Shown here piece after piece: positions 47,481 through 60,399 of a stretch of DNA of 64,000 nucleotides. Source of the stretch: Paracentrotus lividus (Eukaryota; Echinodermata; Echinoidea; Camarodonta; Echinidae); NCBI GenBank assembly GCA_940671915.1, contig CALNVZ010000174.1:73672537-73736536 (forward strand). The letters run 5' to 3'. Position numbers and translations under genes: made by a program. Every line of letters starts with the position of its first letter. Position 1 is the first letter of the stretch. Under the pieces are notes generated by a model, which did not search any database, had not been told where the DNA came from, and worked only from the letters and a program-made list of their open reading frames with translations.

Positions 47481-49926
47481 AAAACAAACAAAGAAAACAA
47501 AAGAAAAGCAATATTTTGGGGTCGGAATTATTACCATGATTACTAGACGAAATCATGAAACTGCTTCATATATCTCCCCAAATATTAACATAACGTTTGT
47601 AGTTCTGGCAAACAATATATATAAATATATATAACAAATCACATATGAATGTATTTTCATATTGATACAGTATATTAAATGTACGTACGAAAACAACTAA
47701 TAACTTCGTTTTACATTTTACAATTGAGTTTCATTGCAGTTCGATTCATGTAAGGGATTTGTTCGTGTGATATTAATTTCACTTCGATACTGGCGGCTGT
47801 TTTCCATTTTTTGGATTATTGTATTTTCCTATGTTCAATATATAAATTCGCACGAAATTCTTTCACTAAAATAGGAGAAAGGAAAGCTACCCCCTAAAAA
47901 AAATGCAAAGAGAGTATTTTATAATTTCCAATGTTTTATGTTAACGTACTCCTTGGGATAATATCTTGTTTTATGTCTATTACGAAAAACTTTGAACTAG
48001 AATAAATTAAACTGATGGAGAGAGAGAGGAAAAAAAAAATTATATAATACGCATAATAGCTTGGAAACTAAATAATAATGAAAATATTTCTTGATCACTG
48101 GAGCATCACATCCCTGTTTTGTCGAATACCTGTTCTATTTTTAGCCGCTAATTTCTCAGATTACCAAAAGTTAACCCCCGCCGCCTCTTTCGCTGGTCCA
48201 TTTCAATGTAAATTCTGTTCGTTAATCAATGTTGAAATGGAAATATCTTAATGGAAGCAGCGCAAATTAATGTATTTCCTTGTCTGCCTGCTTATCGTGT
48301 AGTCTGCTGCGTACGTGTTTGTGGATAGTCTGTATTTGGAACATTTTGTTAAACAAATGACCGTATTTGTGGTTATCACTTGACCATAAATTGGCAACAA
48401 CATTTAAATTAAATTTCTTTTTCTTCAAAAAACTATAAAAAAAAACTTTATTCCCTTAGAATGAGTAGATTAATGATAACTGCAGAATTGCAAATCCATA
48501 AAATATAACTATTATTTAAAAAATAAAAAAATTGAGAAGTACATTATTTAGTTTGTTGGAAAGGTATTGTACGCGTCTGATGCAGAAGGCTATGCTGGTG
48601 TATGCATTCTTCTATTATACATTAATGTGCATTTTCTGCAAAGCCAATGCGGTAGTTCGATGTTTATAATGCCTGTCGCTTCCCATCAAACGGAACCAGC
48701 GAATATTTCAACATACGTTGTGTCTCGCCTTTACTTTCTTTCCTTATTCCAATCAGATTCTTAGACTTATTCCGGAGAGGAAAACAGGCGGGAAAACCGT
48801 TGATTGGATAATGAGCGTATGAGCGGGAATTCCAATATAATTACAAATCCATCGGTAATGGTTTGTAAGTAAAATTCAAACTTTCAGCAGGATGTATGAT
48901 AGACATTGTCGCATGCCATAGAGGTAGCAGATAGTGGTGCCTAACTACCCGGAAAGTTACGGGGAGGTGAACTCTAGATCTTCGCTGACTGTATTTACCA
49001 TTCGACAAGATTAATTGTAAATGTATTAAAATTAATGTGATGTGAGCATTAATTTTTTTAAGTGCGTCAGGATTGCATTTGTATCATTCACGGAAGCGTA
49101 TAAAACTCAGTTTGAATTGTGGTTAACATTTGTTTAACGTTCGAGTTCCAAGCGAAAGGTTGTCCATGTTCAGCATATTCAATCAAAACTAAAAACTAAA
49201 CTCGTTAATAAGTGCTTTGCATATAATTATTCGTCTTGAACTTATTTTTCTTGGGAACTACAAATGTTGTGTAAATAATTTGCTCTCTTTTAGCGTAATA
49301 AAATAATGAACCATGAATCACCGACACTGCTGTTTAAAAAGCACGTCCGGAACAACGGATGAGAACTGCGATGACACGCCAAAACTCCAGGCGACATATT
49401 CACTGTGTTTGATGGGATAGCCTGCTGGATTTTTGAAAGACATTTGCATATCTACCTCTCGTGTTGATAATCTTTTTTCGTATCATTCACGATGACATCG
49501 ATACATTCTTGTAGCAATGTGTGTCGTGAATAAGAATATAAGGAAACGGAAAGCTTTTGTGAAACCTAAAGACTATTTGAACATGTTGAGGCAACCCAAG
49601 TTGCATCACTACAAAATGGCGCCTGTTCATGTATTCTTATACAGTTAACATAGGCAGCCATATATCTTCAGGAGAAGCGCTATAGGTAACGACAGAACAG
49701 GTAGGTTAATGTGTGCTAACATAACAGCACTTAAAAATCTTCCCTTTTCCACTCCGAAAATGAATCATAAGGTTAATATTATTCGATGACTTCGATTATC
49801 TGTTTATGACTGGATACTTTGTAATTTTTAACCACTGGTTTTATGAAGAAAAGAGAAAAACTACATGACGGAAATATACATTTAAACCAAAAATGCATAA
49901 CAATAATGATCGTATAGAATGTAAAA

Positions 49927-49929
<3 letters not shown>
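47480..49929. other. Low-repeat stretch with moderately complex sequence
   Basis: No repeat ends, gene domain or microsatellite (apart from short A runs) was recognised. From about 48100 to 49780 the sequence looks less biased than elsewhere, so it could hold regulatory or single-copy host DNA. The 65-codon frame at 48567-48764 has no recognised domain. Confidence 0.4.

Positions 49930-49998
<69 letters not shown>
49930..49998. repeat. (AT)n microsatellite
   Basis: A pure TA array. Confidence 0.95.
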
Positions 49999-49999
<1 letters not shown>

Positions 50000-50002
<3 letters not shown>

Positions 50003-51500
50003 TCACTTTATGGCAGATAATTTAGATAAATTCGTCAAATAACATTCCGGTTTGAGAATGAATATATAACTAGCATATTGCTAAGTTAAATAAAAATTAG
50101 ATTTAGATTAATTTTATGATTTAGATATACAAAGATCTGTCTTTATAGTTCATATAGTTGTATATATGGTATTGTATTTTAAAAATTTCATCAAACATGC
50201 AATAATTGACTACATTTTGCTAAGATTATTCAATACTATCTGGACGATTTCCATGGTGAACAAAACTGATTGACTTTTGTTTTATGTGGGAGTGTAAATA
50301 ATGTTGATTCGGGTTCCCTATTGTTTTATTTCAAATACAATAATCTTATACATGTTTTCTACCAAAGAAGGTAATACATTTGATTTGTTTTCCCCTACAC
50401 CTGTACACACTATGCAAGGATGCAAGCCGACGTTTCAAATAAAGAAAGACGTCAGTAACTTTTTCACATTAATTTCAAAATGGGCAATTTCACAGGATGG
50501 TGGCCAAGAATTCAACAACAACAAAAAAGGGGGATGTGCCCCATAATTATTTTATTCATCACAAACCGCACTTCATGGGTGTTCATAAATCAAACAGTTT
50601 TTTTTCTCAATTCAAGTGAAAATTATTTTGATTTTCCTTGATTCCTCGAGATATCAAACCTTCATTGAAAACGTATACGTGGGGCAGTACACATGAAAGT
50701 TCACTTTAATGCAAAACCCACATGGCTTTTTCATAACATTTTGATGAAGGGTATAAGATCAATGCATTTCCATATTTCACAGTGGATGTGACATTTTGAC
50801 TCTTCAGTTACAGAGGGGTGACATTGATATTACACAACAGCCAAACTGCCTTTCTGACGTGATTTTGTTGTTGTTGTATATCTCGAGTTGTCTATATTAG
50901 ATGATATACACACATAATAATGTATTACCTGATATGTTATAGGTATTTTTGATAGCAAACGCTCATATAAAATTAAACTTTTGCAGTAATTTTGTTTTTA
51001 CGAATTCTTTTATTTAAGTATCGATCTATTCATTTGCCACTTTGAATTGATAGGATAGAGAATAGCTGTTTGCAGATACACCAAACCTAACGTTCTCTTT
51101 GAACAAGTTAATCCTTATTCTATTTCCAACCTTTGACCTCTTACGTGGCACCTTTTACCTATAATGCATTGCGAAATGACTATCCTGTTGCAGTTGACGC
51201 AACTTTCTCCTTATTTTTTGTCAACTGTTATTTCTTAAGTTTAATCGGGTTTGCATTATCCGCTTTAGAAGTATACTGTGTTGAAATTTGGATATTATAT
51301 TTTTAAGGGCATTCTAACAAAATTGATTACATAAATAGGGATCTACAATCCAGGTACCTCTACTTTTTTTATTATTGAAATTGAATTTGGTGAATGCAGT
51401 AAGATACACATTCAAAATCTTTTCCCTTTCTACTTTTCATTTTCCACCCCCTTTTCTTGCCCAGGTGATCAGCATTTAAAAATTAAAAAGGGAATAACCT
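50000..51500. other. Intergenic sequence
   Basis: No coding domain or repeat boundary recognised; the 81-codon frame at 50301-50546 is unsupported. Confidence 0.4.
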
Positions 51501-51504
51501 GCCA

Positions 51505-51575
51505 TGTTATGCAAGGCCCGCTTGGAGTGCAGCTTTCAAAACCCAAGTGACTACCCTAATTAAATAACAAAACAA
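51505..51575 (+). mobile_element. 3' fragment of a tRNA-derived SINE
   Basis: TGTTATGCAAGGCCCGCTTG, then CAAGTGACTACCCTAATTAAATAA (described as the GTGACTACC...TTAAATAA block), is colinear with the 3' part of the SINE at 3112-3180. The tRNA-like head is absent. Confidence 0.6.
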
Positions 51576-52690
51576 AAAAAATGTCTACCTTCAGAGCTGC
51601 AACTGTCCAACACACGAGGCCACAAGTAACTTTTTATAGAAAAGTACCATAACCATGCAAACACTTTTTAAAGAGTTGGGCAAAAAAGTCAAATTTTCTA
51701 CCCTCACTGGTTAACATACTGTCCATACAACTATTGGTTGACATTTGGCGAACTTTTAACTAACTCTTGGCACTTGAAGCAATAGTATCCCAGAACTGGG
51801 TTATAATTGACCAGAATTATGAAATATCTATCCAACATTACAAGAAATTACCCTAATCGAAAGCTAAAATTACCGAAAATTGTATGTGTGTATAATACCA
51901 AAGTTTCCAAATATTTTTTACCTTCCTCTGATTTTTAGTTTAAACAATAATTTTATTTTCTTTCTGTTTTCTGCTCTTGTTGTAACTTAGTTCTTGATAA
52001 ATATAAGAATCTAAAAAAATCAGGAGACAATGATAAATATTTTATATACAACTTAATACAATAAAATCCTTTCGTTACGCCTGGAAGTGACTTGATATGA
52101 TTTTTGTCTTACAGTAGAAGGTTTTTCCCCCCGCAGGTATAATTATATGGGTTCGTTGCGACTTATAATCATCGTTTAAGTGCTTAGGAAGTAGTGGGTT
52201 TTGCTGAAAATATTCTCTTTTTTAAACACCATTGCAATATCTTTAATTTTAAACCTATGAAAATTCGTCATGATCACCTTGAAATACTCATGATACAATA
52301 TCCATTTTAATGAATGAATGGATGGCTTTTGTTTTTAATCAATTTTTTCCGCAGGAAAATGGAAAAGCCCTATTAAAACGGGGATAGTCAGTTGTTCTTT
52401 ATGTATTCTCTAATCAAGGATAGTTGAAAATTATTTTGGCTCGAGTCCTTTTTAAACACAAAGAATGACGTCTAAAAGCACGTGATTGGCTAGATAATTT
52501 AAGGTATACTCCCTTTCATTAATGACCAAGGTTATAGCTCATGTCTAGACTGTATTATAATTCATCATATTTATGGGCTAGTTTCAAAATTACTATAAAT
52601 GATATACACTAAAAAGATAAATATATAGATTATTTTTGTTGAATCTAAATGCTGTAATTCAACGATAAAAGAAATATGTAAAAAAAATGC
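51576..52690. other. Intergenic sequence
   Basis: AT-rich, nothing recognised. Confidence 0.4.
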
Positions 52691-52699
52691 TCTAAATTT

Positions 52700-52920
52700 T
52701 ATTGTCCGAATCGGATATTCCTTTTGCCCTTGTCCCGTAGGCTTGGCAGCCGCTGAGCAGCGCCAGATGGACGTTGCTCTATCCCCCTCTTGTTGAACGC
52801 CAAACAAGGAAGCAACAACTACCATTTTTAACGTCTTTGGTATGACGCGGCCGGAGATCGAACCCACAACCTCCCGATTATGAGGCGGACGCTCTATCTA
52901 CTGAGCCAACACATCGGTTT
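52700..52920 (-). mobile_element. tRNA-derived SINE, well preserved head
   Basis: On the minus strand it starts CCGATGTGTTGGCTCAGTAG, with A box TGGCTCAGTAGATAGAG and B box GGGTTCGATCTCC (about 52851-52863). An anticodon-arm-like CGCCTCATAATCGGGAGG lies between them. The body runs GTCATACCAAAGACGTT, then GCTTCCTTGTTTGGCG, then GCCAAGCCTACGGGACAAGG, ending in an A/T-rich tail near 52700. It shares the CATACCAAAG region with 2968-3187. The 98-codon minus frame at 52571-52867 overlaps the SINE and is not a gene. Confidence 0.88.
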
Positions 52921-53249
52921 TACAATGTAGATATACAATATTCACACAATAGGCCTACAATCTTCCATAAATATTCAACTCGACATGAAGTAACGGAACA
53001 TTTTGTTGGAACATTTCTGGTAGTCCCCTCTTTTTATACCAGGATGTCACTAGCTTCATGTAGTCCAATAAGCGAATAAATAATCATATAATACAATAAT
53101 TTTGTTTTTTTAATTTCCTAAAAAATTGGCATGAACAATAAATAATAGATATGAAAACTGCAAACTAATTTTCACAATTTTCCTTCTTTTTTCCCCCCTT
53201 CTCTATCTTTTTATTGGGAGGGCGAGGGAATTGAATTTAAATTTGAAAT

Positions 53250-53269
53250 ATATATATATATATATATAT
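53250..53269. repeat. Short (AT)n run
   Basis: TA repeat at the left border of the next element. Confidence 0.7.
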
Positions 53270-54745
53270 TCCATTGTGACGTTCGTGACATTTACACAAA
53301 ATTTCAACTTGTTAAGGCTAATTACTTCAAAATTTCATAATGCAGACGTGTTTTTCTTACTTATTTCAATCAAGGTAATGACATTACACATTAGCACAAA
53401 GAAACTTTGGTTGCAAAGTCATTTTTGTTGGAGATATTTCAATTTGCTTCCTGTGACTGACGTGACGCGACACTATTGAAGCTTTCTGACCTTACTGTAC
53501 TTGACTGAATTTTCCTCAGAAGATACTTATTCGATTTGCATGAAATTCTGGAGATAATTTTGAAACATTAAGCAATGACCAGGTAAAATTTCATTATCCT
53601 TTGACCGGTCGTTTTAAGTCAATCACCATTTGAAAATGTGACTCGCGTGACACAGGAGTGTGACTCGCGTGACAAGTGTCATTTTGGACTAAATTGAACC
53701 AATTATCATGATTACATATAGTATGGAACATACGATGCAAAATGGTGATTTTTCCATTGACTTTTGTATTGTAGCAACAGAATTTATAGAAAAGCAAATA
53801 TGAAAACCTGTGATTTTAAATTTCGATAACTAAAAAATATTAAAGATAAAGGTATGAAAATTTGAGGGATTATATATCATAATATGTTTTATTAGAATGT
53901 AAAGTTTCAGAAGATTTAAAAGCTCCATGGTAGAGATCTTAGGGGTTGAAATCCATCCCATGTTTCTCATTTTCACTACAATTCCGATGTAAAATTTACC
54001 TATTATTTCTCATTATTGGCCAAAAAACTCAATTGTTATCTTTAATGTGATAATCAGAACATTTTAAAGACTTATTTGAAGGCAGATTATATTCCTTTTG
54101 AACAAAATCCTAATCATTGTACTTATTTCCCAAAACTTTGCCTGTTTTGTAAAATTTGAATCGCGTGACAGTACCCTAAAAAACCCTGATGTGACTCGCG
54201 TGACAGTGCTTTAAGGTGTTTTTTTTTTTCATAATGAAGGGGTGTACACTTGGAAATCTTCTTTGGTGGTATAATAGAGGACCCTAATCTCCTTACTTTT
54301 ATCGACTACAAATCATATACTCTACTACTTTTTAAGTGAACTACTAAAATATGGATGTATTTTTGTGACTCGCGTGACACATTTCGATGGTGTTTTCAAT
54401 TTGACATATTGTCAAGCTCGGTTCACATAAAAGCAGGAACCAATGTGATATGACAAGATGGGTATAACATAAAACAGAATACTAAAATTTTAGAATCTAC
54501 TCACTATATGGAACTTGCTTTGAATAGTATTATTAAAATCATTACCAAAAAGCATACTTTTAGGAGCAAATTTGTTGTCTCTTTGAGGTGGTGTAACTCG
54601 GTCGTTTGAAGATAAAAGGTGCACATGGTGAAAAATCAGATTTATACCTTTTAAATATATACCTAGCCAAAAAGTACTATATCTTTTTCATTGGTTATAT
54701 TTGAAATTTTAAGCACTGGGTGTCATGTTACACGGAATGGCTGCA
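53270..54745. mobile_element. Element with repeated GTGACTCGCGTGACA motifs, about 1.5 kb
   Basis: GTGACTCGCGTGACA is present at 53639-53653, 53660-53674, 54191-54205 and 54365-54379, with a variant at 54158-54170 and a looser one near 53459. Approximate inverted ends are CCATTGTGACGTTCGTGACA (left) and TGTCATGTTACACGGAATGG (right), each beside AT-rich runs. No transposase frame. The design resembles the insertion at 22092-24945. Confidence 0.6.
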
Positions 54746-56370
54746 TATATATAATTGAAATGAAATGTTTATATTTATCAGGAAGGCCACTTTAAAAGTT
54801 GAACTAATTTCTATTAATATTAACAATATTTACAAATATAGTAGTACGACACATTCTCCCATTTAATAGTAACAACGACAACGACGACATCTGCCACAGC
54901 AGTAATAACAACATAATAACGGTAAAATGAAGCCATAAAATGCCCAATTTCAGTTTATGTTTAGTCCCAGGTTTGAAAGCTTGCTAAAAAATTGCGTATT
55001 AAGAAGTGGATTTTATAACAAAATTCTATACTTTTTACCATTACTATAGAGTACGAAGACGAGGAAGCCTAATCCTTGTATTGTGTTGGTATATGATTTT
55101 TAAACTGAAATAGTCTTTAAAGTCATAACTTATTCCTAAAATTAATATTTTAGCGTAAATAGAGGAGTTATAATTTCTAGATCAACGTTTGCACTTACAT
55201 ATTAGGCCTATAGGTAAAATGACAGCTAATAAATATTTTTTTTTGGACCCGATTCGTTAGGTTCAGCATCGCTGGATTTTCGGCGAACTGTGCTTATAAA
55301 TACTGCATGATTTCAGCGGGACATCCTGTCGAGTTTATATCTTAGGAATGAGTTAACTTGGCATCGCCTGTAGAAGCTGTTTTATCATTATTTGATAGGT
55401 TTCATAATGATTATTATCTGCTCAGGATAAGTGGAATAAACATATCTTACATGTTTTAAATGATAAGACTGAAATACCCTTGAAAATAATCTTTTCTAAA
55501 AAAAAAAAATTGTAGTTCTTTTGTTGAATTCCCAATCAATTTTATCCTTTGAAGCTTGGCAAAAGTACCATTCTTGTAATAATAAATCCGTTACCTTGCT
55601 TCTCCAAACACATCATACATCTTAAGTGGAGGGAAGCATTTGCTGTTCGTATTTGATTGACTCTTTCGAAAAATCATTTTCAAATAGAGAAAAGAAGAAT
55701 AAAATATTTAAGAAAAGGATATCTTGTTAAAAAGTGATAATGTGGTCTGCTCACTAATGATGTAGCTAGTTTAGCCGAAATTGTTATTCTATTGCTTGAT
55801 TTTATTCTTAATTTTCTTATTCTAATTTTGTTCTTCTTTTTCTTTTTTTGTTGTTGAAAAGTCAATCGAATGCATATAACAATTTCCCTCAGTTTAGACG
55901 GTTTAATTTCCATTATATCAGCACGGAAGTTCAGATAATTTTAAGAACAAATATCTTACTATTTCTCCGCGATAATGATCTTAATTAATGAATTCTGAAC
56001 GAAATAAGTTAACATTGCATGTGGTTTATATGTTCAACCATTACATTGATTTCTAAGTTTTCCTAACTCTGTATTAATTCGACCATTTGCCTAATTTCAT
56101 AAAAAACATAATAATTCTCATTGTGCTCTTAGGAGAATAACTTTTATTCAGTTAGTTATTTAAAGGTGAACGAAGAGTTATTCCCGTCGAATACCCGTCT
56201 CATCCACAACAATTCTCTCTTTCGCTGTTTTTATTAAATTCAATATAAGAAATATTTCTTCGGATCGGAATGGTTTCGGCAAGCCTTGTTTAACTTGTAG
56301 CCATACCGTATAACACATTGCTAATAATACACTTGTGATGGAATTTTACTATCTAAAATTTATATTAATT
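54746..56370. other. Intergenic AT-rich sequence
   Basis: No coding domain or element boundary recognised. The minus frame at 55680-55913 is low-complexity. Confidence 0.4.
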
Positions 56371-56375
56371 AAAAC

Positions 56376-57457
56376 GTGAACACCATTGATACGTTATGTT
56401 CACAAATTACATTACATGCTTGGATACTTATACGAGATTTTACTCATTTGAAATACATCAATATTATAGATTGTGATTCTAGTGTTATACGAGATCAATT
56501 ATTCTGGCAAATAGTTATTTTGTCTAATAATCAGTCTGTGTTCTTAAAGACTGGTATAGAGTTGGGTATTAATTTAGTAAAAAGATCTGCGTTGAATTAA
56601 CGGTTTCCAGTCGATATAGAAAATATAATGTCAAAAATAATCAATAGAAGAAGTAAATATGATGTTTGATTATGCAAACTTAAAAAAAGCAATACCTTTA
56701 GTATGGGTCCAAAAGATAAACAAGATCTGTTGCAAATCGATACAAACAAGAAGACTCGATGTTCCAATTTTGGTATTAGAAACAAATTGAAAAATATCAG
56801 TGAGTATAAAAAGCAATGTTTTATAGTTGTTTCCCTCAAGAACACTTTAACGAATAAAGTTGTTTATATTGGGGAAATAAATTAATATTGATATAACTGG
56901 TTAAATGTTTTCAATTTTAACCTCATCCATGTCAAAGAATATAAACTACGAGAGTTTAACCTTAAACTATTGTACAATCTTATACCAGTAAAAATTAATC
57001 TTTTAAATGGGATAAGAGAGACATTTAGTTCAAAATGTTAAGTGAGAAGAACATTGTCCACGCTTTTTTGAATGTGAATTAAAACAAACAATACCTAAAC
57101 ATTAGAAAACATATAACAGAGATCTTCAAGTTTAAACAAAAATTATTAGTCAGTCTACATCTTTTAAAATTGAATGCACTGCCAAATCGTTTATTATGAC
57201 TTTAGCCTTTTATAGTATAATATAAGGTTTCTTGGAAAAAATAAATCGGGGAAAGAAATAGAATTGTTTTAAAACATGTGTTGAAAGAGAAATTAGAAAA
57301 AGAATAGAAATACAAGGTTATGAACAGAAAAATAAGAACCAAGAGAAGATTGAATTACGAAAAGAATATTAGATTTTCTGTGATATTGATGTAATATGAA
57401 TTATGTACGAGATGAAATAAATCCTCTGTTATAGAGCAAAAAAAAAAAAAAAAAAAA
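56376..57457 (+). pseudogene. LINE remnant, C-terminal region (L1/Tx1-like), with poly(A)
   Basis: The translation on the plus strand, across several frameshifts, gives EYKLREFNLKLLYNLIPVKI followed by NLL and, in another frame, WDKRD (about 56937-57020). Next come KNIVHAF (about 57048), an FKFKQKLL stretch (57130) and LPNRLLL (57182). This order (K-R-F/N-F-K-hL-NIhP, W..., C...C-type zinc region with a His, FK...) is that of the C-terminal domain of L1-group LINE proteins, where the cysteine-histidine motif helps bind RNA. The zinc-motif cysteines are partly lost. An (A)n run at about 57440-57457 would be the 3' tail. Frames at 56376-56600 and 56703-56885 may be earlier, more decayed parts of the same protein. 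No RT catalytic motif is visible, so the element is 5'-truncated or too decayed. Clade assignment is tentative. Confidence 0.6.
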
Positions 57458-57964
57458 TGTTCACAAATTAAGAAACAAAGACTAGTAAATCAAAAGAATG
57501 AAGGTAAAATACTTTGTCCAAATTCATAACTACCAACTTGCATTAAGCTTTACTGATTAAAACGAAATATTTAGTTTAGACGGTTTTCAAAATAAATTAG
57601 TACATGTAGGTATTATTGAAACAGATTCTCGATAATTTCTAATAATTTATACACTTTTTTGTGTGAATTTGGTTACGGTTGGTTTATTGATTTATCCCCC
57701 CCCCCCAAACAGCAAATCTTATTTCATATTTTGTAAGCAATATACATGTAAATGTATTAAATACATAAATAAATACATGTCCTTTAAATAAATTTTAAGG
57801 ATATGATAAAAAGATGATATTAAGCTAGACTGGTAAAGTTAACTACTTGAAATATCTTTATATTAGATGTGCATAAAAACGCGAAATGATCATCTTATTG
57901 TGACTTAGGTTTAATCGTATATAATTATTTGCAGAATCCTGTAATGCATTTGATGCAATAATGC
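57458..57964. other. Intergenic sequence between two LINE remnants
   Basis: Contains a C run at about 57697-57706; otherwise AT-rich without a recognised feature. Confidence 0.4.
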
Positions 57965-59890
57965 ATTTTTTTTTATTGATATCTTTATTTATTCAAGGTT
58001 AAAAAGCCCAAAGAGTTACAATACAGGTTTCCTTTGGGGCCGTGATTAAAGATACAATAATTTCAATAAAGGTTCAAAATGTAATAAAAACAATGCAAAG
58101 AAAAAATACATATGACTTTAAATATAACAGTAATGGACCAATAAAACAACAATATGAATAATACATTTAAAAAACAATACAGAAGGATAATAAGCAACTT
58201 GAAGGAAACACTGTGGGAAAGCAATATTTATACCATGAACGCAAAGATTGAAATGAAATATAAAAAAAAATAGAAATTCCGAAAAAAAAATCGACAATTG
58301 ACTATTGTATTTAAAATCAAGATGATGAGAATGTAGAAAATAATTACAAATACATGGAAATTGAGTGTTTAATTTAGAGCATATATTATGGCCTATTAAC
58401 ACTAGTGTGACAAAATCCTAACACAAAAAACGATTTAGATAGAAAGTGAAATAAAAAATATATGTCTATATCTTTCAAGTTATGAAACCTACATGTATCA
58501 TTGTGTATATTGAGCAATTAAGTTTAAATGATCACAGAGAAATGATAATGTAAAATAAAGGCAAACACACACACATTAATTCATAAATAAATCGACGTTA
58601 GATTTACATGATAATTTGAAAAAAAAAATAAATTAATGAACATAGATACATGACTGTGAAATCAAGAATTACATGCAGAAATGAATTCTATCAAATAGAG
58701 CTGTTGAATATGAAAGGAACTTAGATGTATATTGTGTAACTCAAATAATTTTAAAAAAAGGGAATAAAGAGCTCCATAGTTCTATGTAAAGACTAGGCCT
58801 ATATGGTATATACAGTAGTAATGCTAGTATGAGTTTCCTAACCTTTTGAGACCTATTTTACAAGTGTGTTTCATTTGCGCCCCTTGAATTTCATGGGCCA
58901 AAGAATTCCATAGTGTGGCCCCTTTATCGTTCATATAAAATGTTCGTTTTTCAGACTCTGTTTTTGGTTTGATTGTCTCAGTGCATAGGTTTCCACTTCT
59001 CTTACTTCTTGTTTGGTTTTTCATTGAGAACAAATTTATTACTGAAATATGAACGGCTATTATTAGTTATTATATCGAACATCATTAAAGCAATATTCTC
59101 TTTTCTTTTTCTTTTCGAGTGCATCCCATACAAGTTTACTTATAGGTTGTAATTTCCTTACGAATCCCAGGGGTATTATTCATAATGCGAGCTGCTCGAT
59201 TTTGAATCTTTTAGGGATTATTTTGAAGGCACTTGCCACAATTTTCCCCATACTATACTTCACGATATGAATGGTGGAATAATACTAATGCATTATAAAC
59301 TAGAAGCATTGTATTTTTATCAATTATATTACGTATTATTTTTTAACATATGTAAACCGTCACTACATTTATTTTGAATAGATTCAATATGGTTTGTCCA
59401 AGACAAGTTTTCATCAACAATTTCTCAAAAATGTTTGCATTTCTTAACTCTTGTCATGAGGTTTCTTCGATGTTGATATTTATATGCGTATTTTTTTGTT
59501 AATAGTTATTTCCGACGATTTTTAGTTCCTAAAATAATATACTCAGTTTTGTTTACATTAAAACTTAACTTATTTAGATCATGCCACTGTTTTACATGTA
59601 CTAAATCTTTGTTAATTTTGTTTTCTATGTCAGAATGGTCTTTGCTGGCATATTATAAAATTATGTCATCTGCATACATATTAATTTTATAATTTTTAAG
59701 AACCGTTGGTAAATCGTTAATGTGTACAACAAAAAAATGAAATACCATGAAAATTGTAGATTTTTGATATAACATGTAAATAACTTGTGGAATAATTAAT
59801 TGTATGTTCCCTATAAGTTTTTCAATCAATTTTGAATATTTAAATCGAAATCAACGCCTTCGTTAAGTCTAGTAGAACAGAGCAAACCAC
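57965..59890 (-). pseudogene. LINE (CR1/Jockey-type) remnant: RT second half, C-terminus and 3' UTR
   Basis: The minus strand shows an LLDLTKAF-like block (about 59850-59875), then INMYADDIILY with the catalytic YADD at 59664-59675. After it come KINKDLVHVKQWHDLNKLSF and NVNKTEYIILGTKN (about 59515-59620). A C-terminal region at 58824-59033 follows (TFYMNDKGATLWNSLAHEIQ), the usual 'WNSLP...I' end of CR1/Jockey-group proteins. The 3' UTR continues to about 57965 and ends ...CTTTTTAACC TTGAATAAATAAAGATATCA ATAAAAA (minus strand). Stops and frameshifts occur between YADD and the C-terminus. The fingers domain and endonuclease are missing, so it is a dead, 5'-truncated copy. It lies on the same strand as the remnant at 1-860 but shares little sequence with it. 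Confidence 0.85.
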
Positions 59891-60330
59891 TTTATCTTAA
59901 GTTCAACCTCGGAGGAAGAACTGCTTCCTCCAAGATTCGACCCTAGAACCCTTCCCTAAACCTACGATCAAAACGTATTTCAAGCCTAACTGTTGGCAAA
60001 GGAAGTTTTATGTGAGTTAAATTAATATCCTTCTTGATAAAGAGTTTGTAATAAAGCGGCATAACATAATTGACTTATAATAAATATGATTTTCGATGTA
60101 ACATTATGCCAGTTCATTAAGAATTCAGGTCATTATAGTATTTACTGAATCATTACAATGCCATAATTTTTTTTTAAATATCTATTTCTATTAGAATATA
60201 AATAAATGAATAATGTTACCTTTACACGAATATACGAAGAAAAAAGAAGATAATAAACAAAAAGTACAGGAATGTTCTGGTTGCAACCGTTCAACAAAAA
60301 TACGGCTTAGAAAATCAAAACCTAGTATCT
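59891..60330. other. Intergenic or putative intron sequence
   Basis: AT-rich, no feature recognised apart from proximity to the candidate exon above it. Confidence 0.35.
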
Positions 60331-60333
60331 TAC

Positions 60334-60397
60334 CTGTGATCCAATCTTCCCTCTTTGCAATTCCTTCGGACGTCCCAAACCGTCTAATGTCGGCCAT
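60334..60397 (-). CDS. Candidate first coding exon of an unknown host gene
   Basis: On the minus strand an ATG in a fair context (TAAATGGCC) opens MADIRRFGTSEGIAKREDW and runs for 64 nt to a strong donor, CACAG|GTAAGAT. The codons are balanced and the composition is richer in G and C than the flanks. The frame itself continues past the donor to 60191, where it becomes low-complexity (poly-Phe/Ser), which fits reading into an intron. No matching acceptor or second exon was identified; the intron would then run through the LINE remnants at lower coordinates. The peptide is not one I recognise. It may be a chance ATG plus GTAAG, so confidence is limited. Confidence 0.3.
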
Positions 60398-60399
60398 TT

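Noticed and set aside
52850..52920. Functional tRNA gene
   Set aside because: A and B boxes are present, but the sequence continues into a SINE body and a proper acceptor stem could not be formed.
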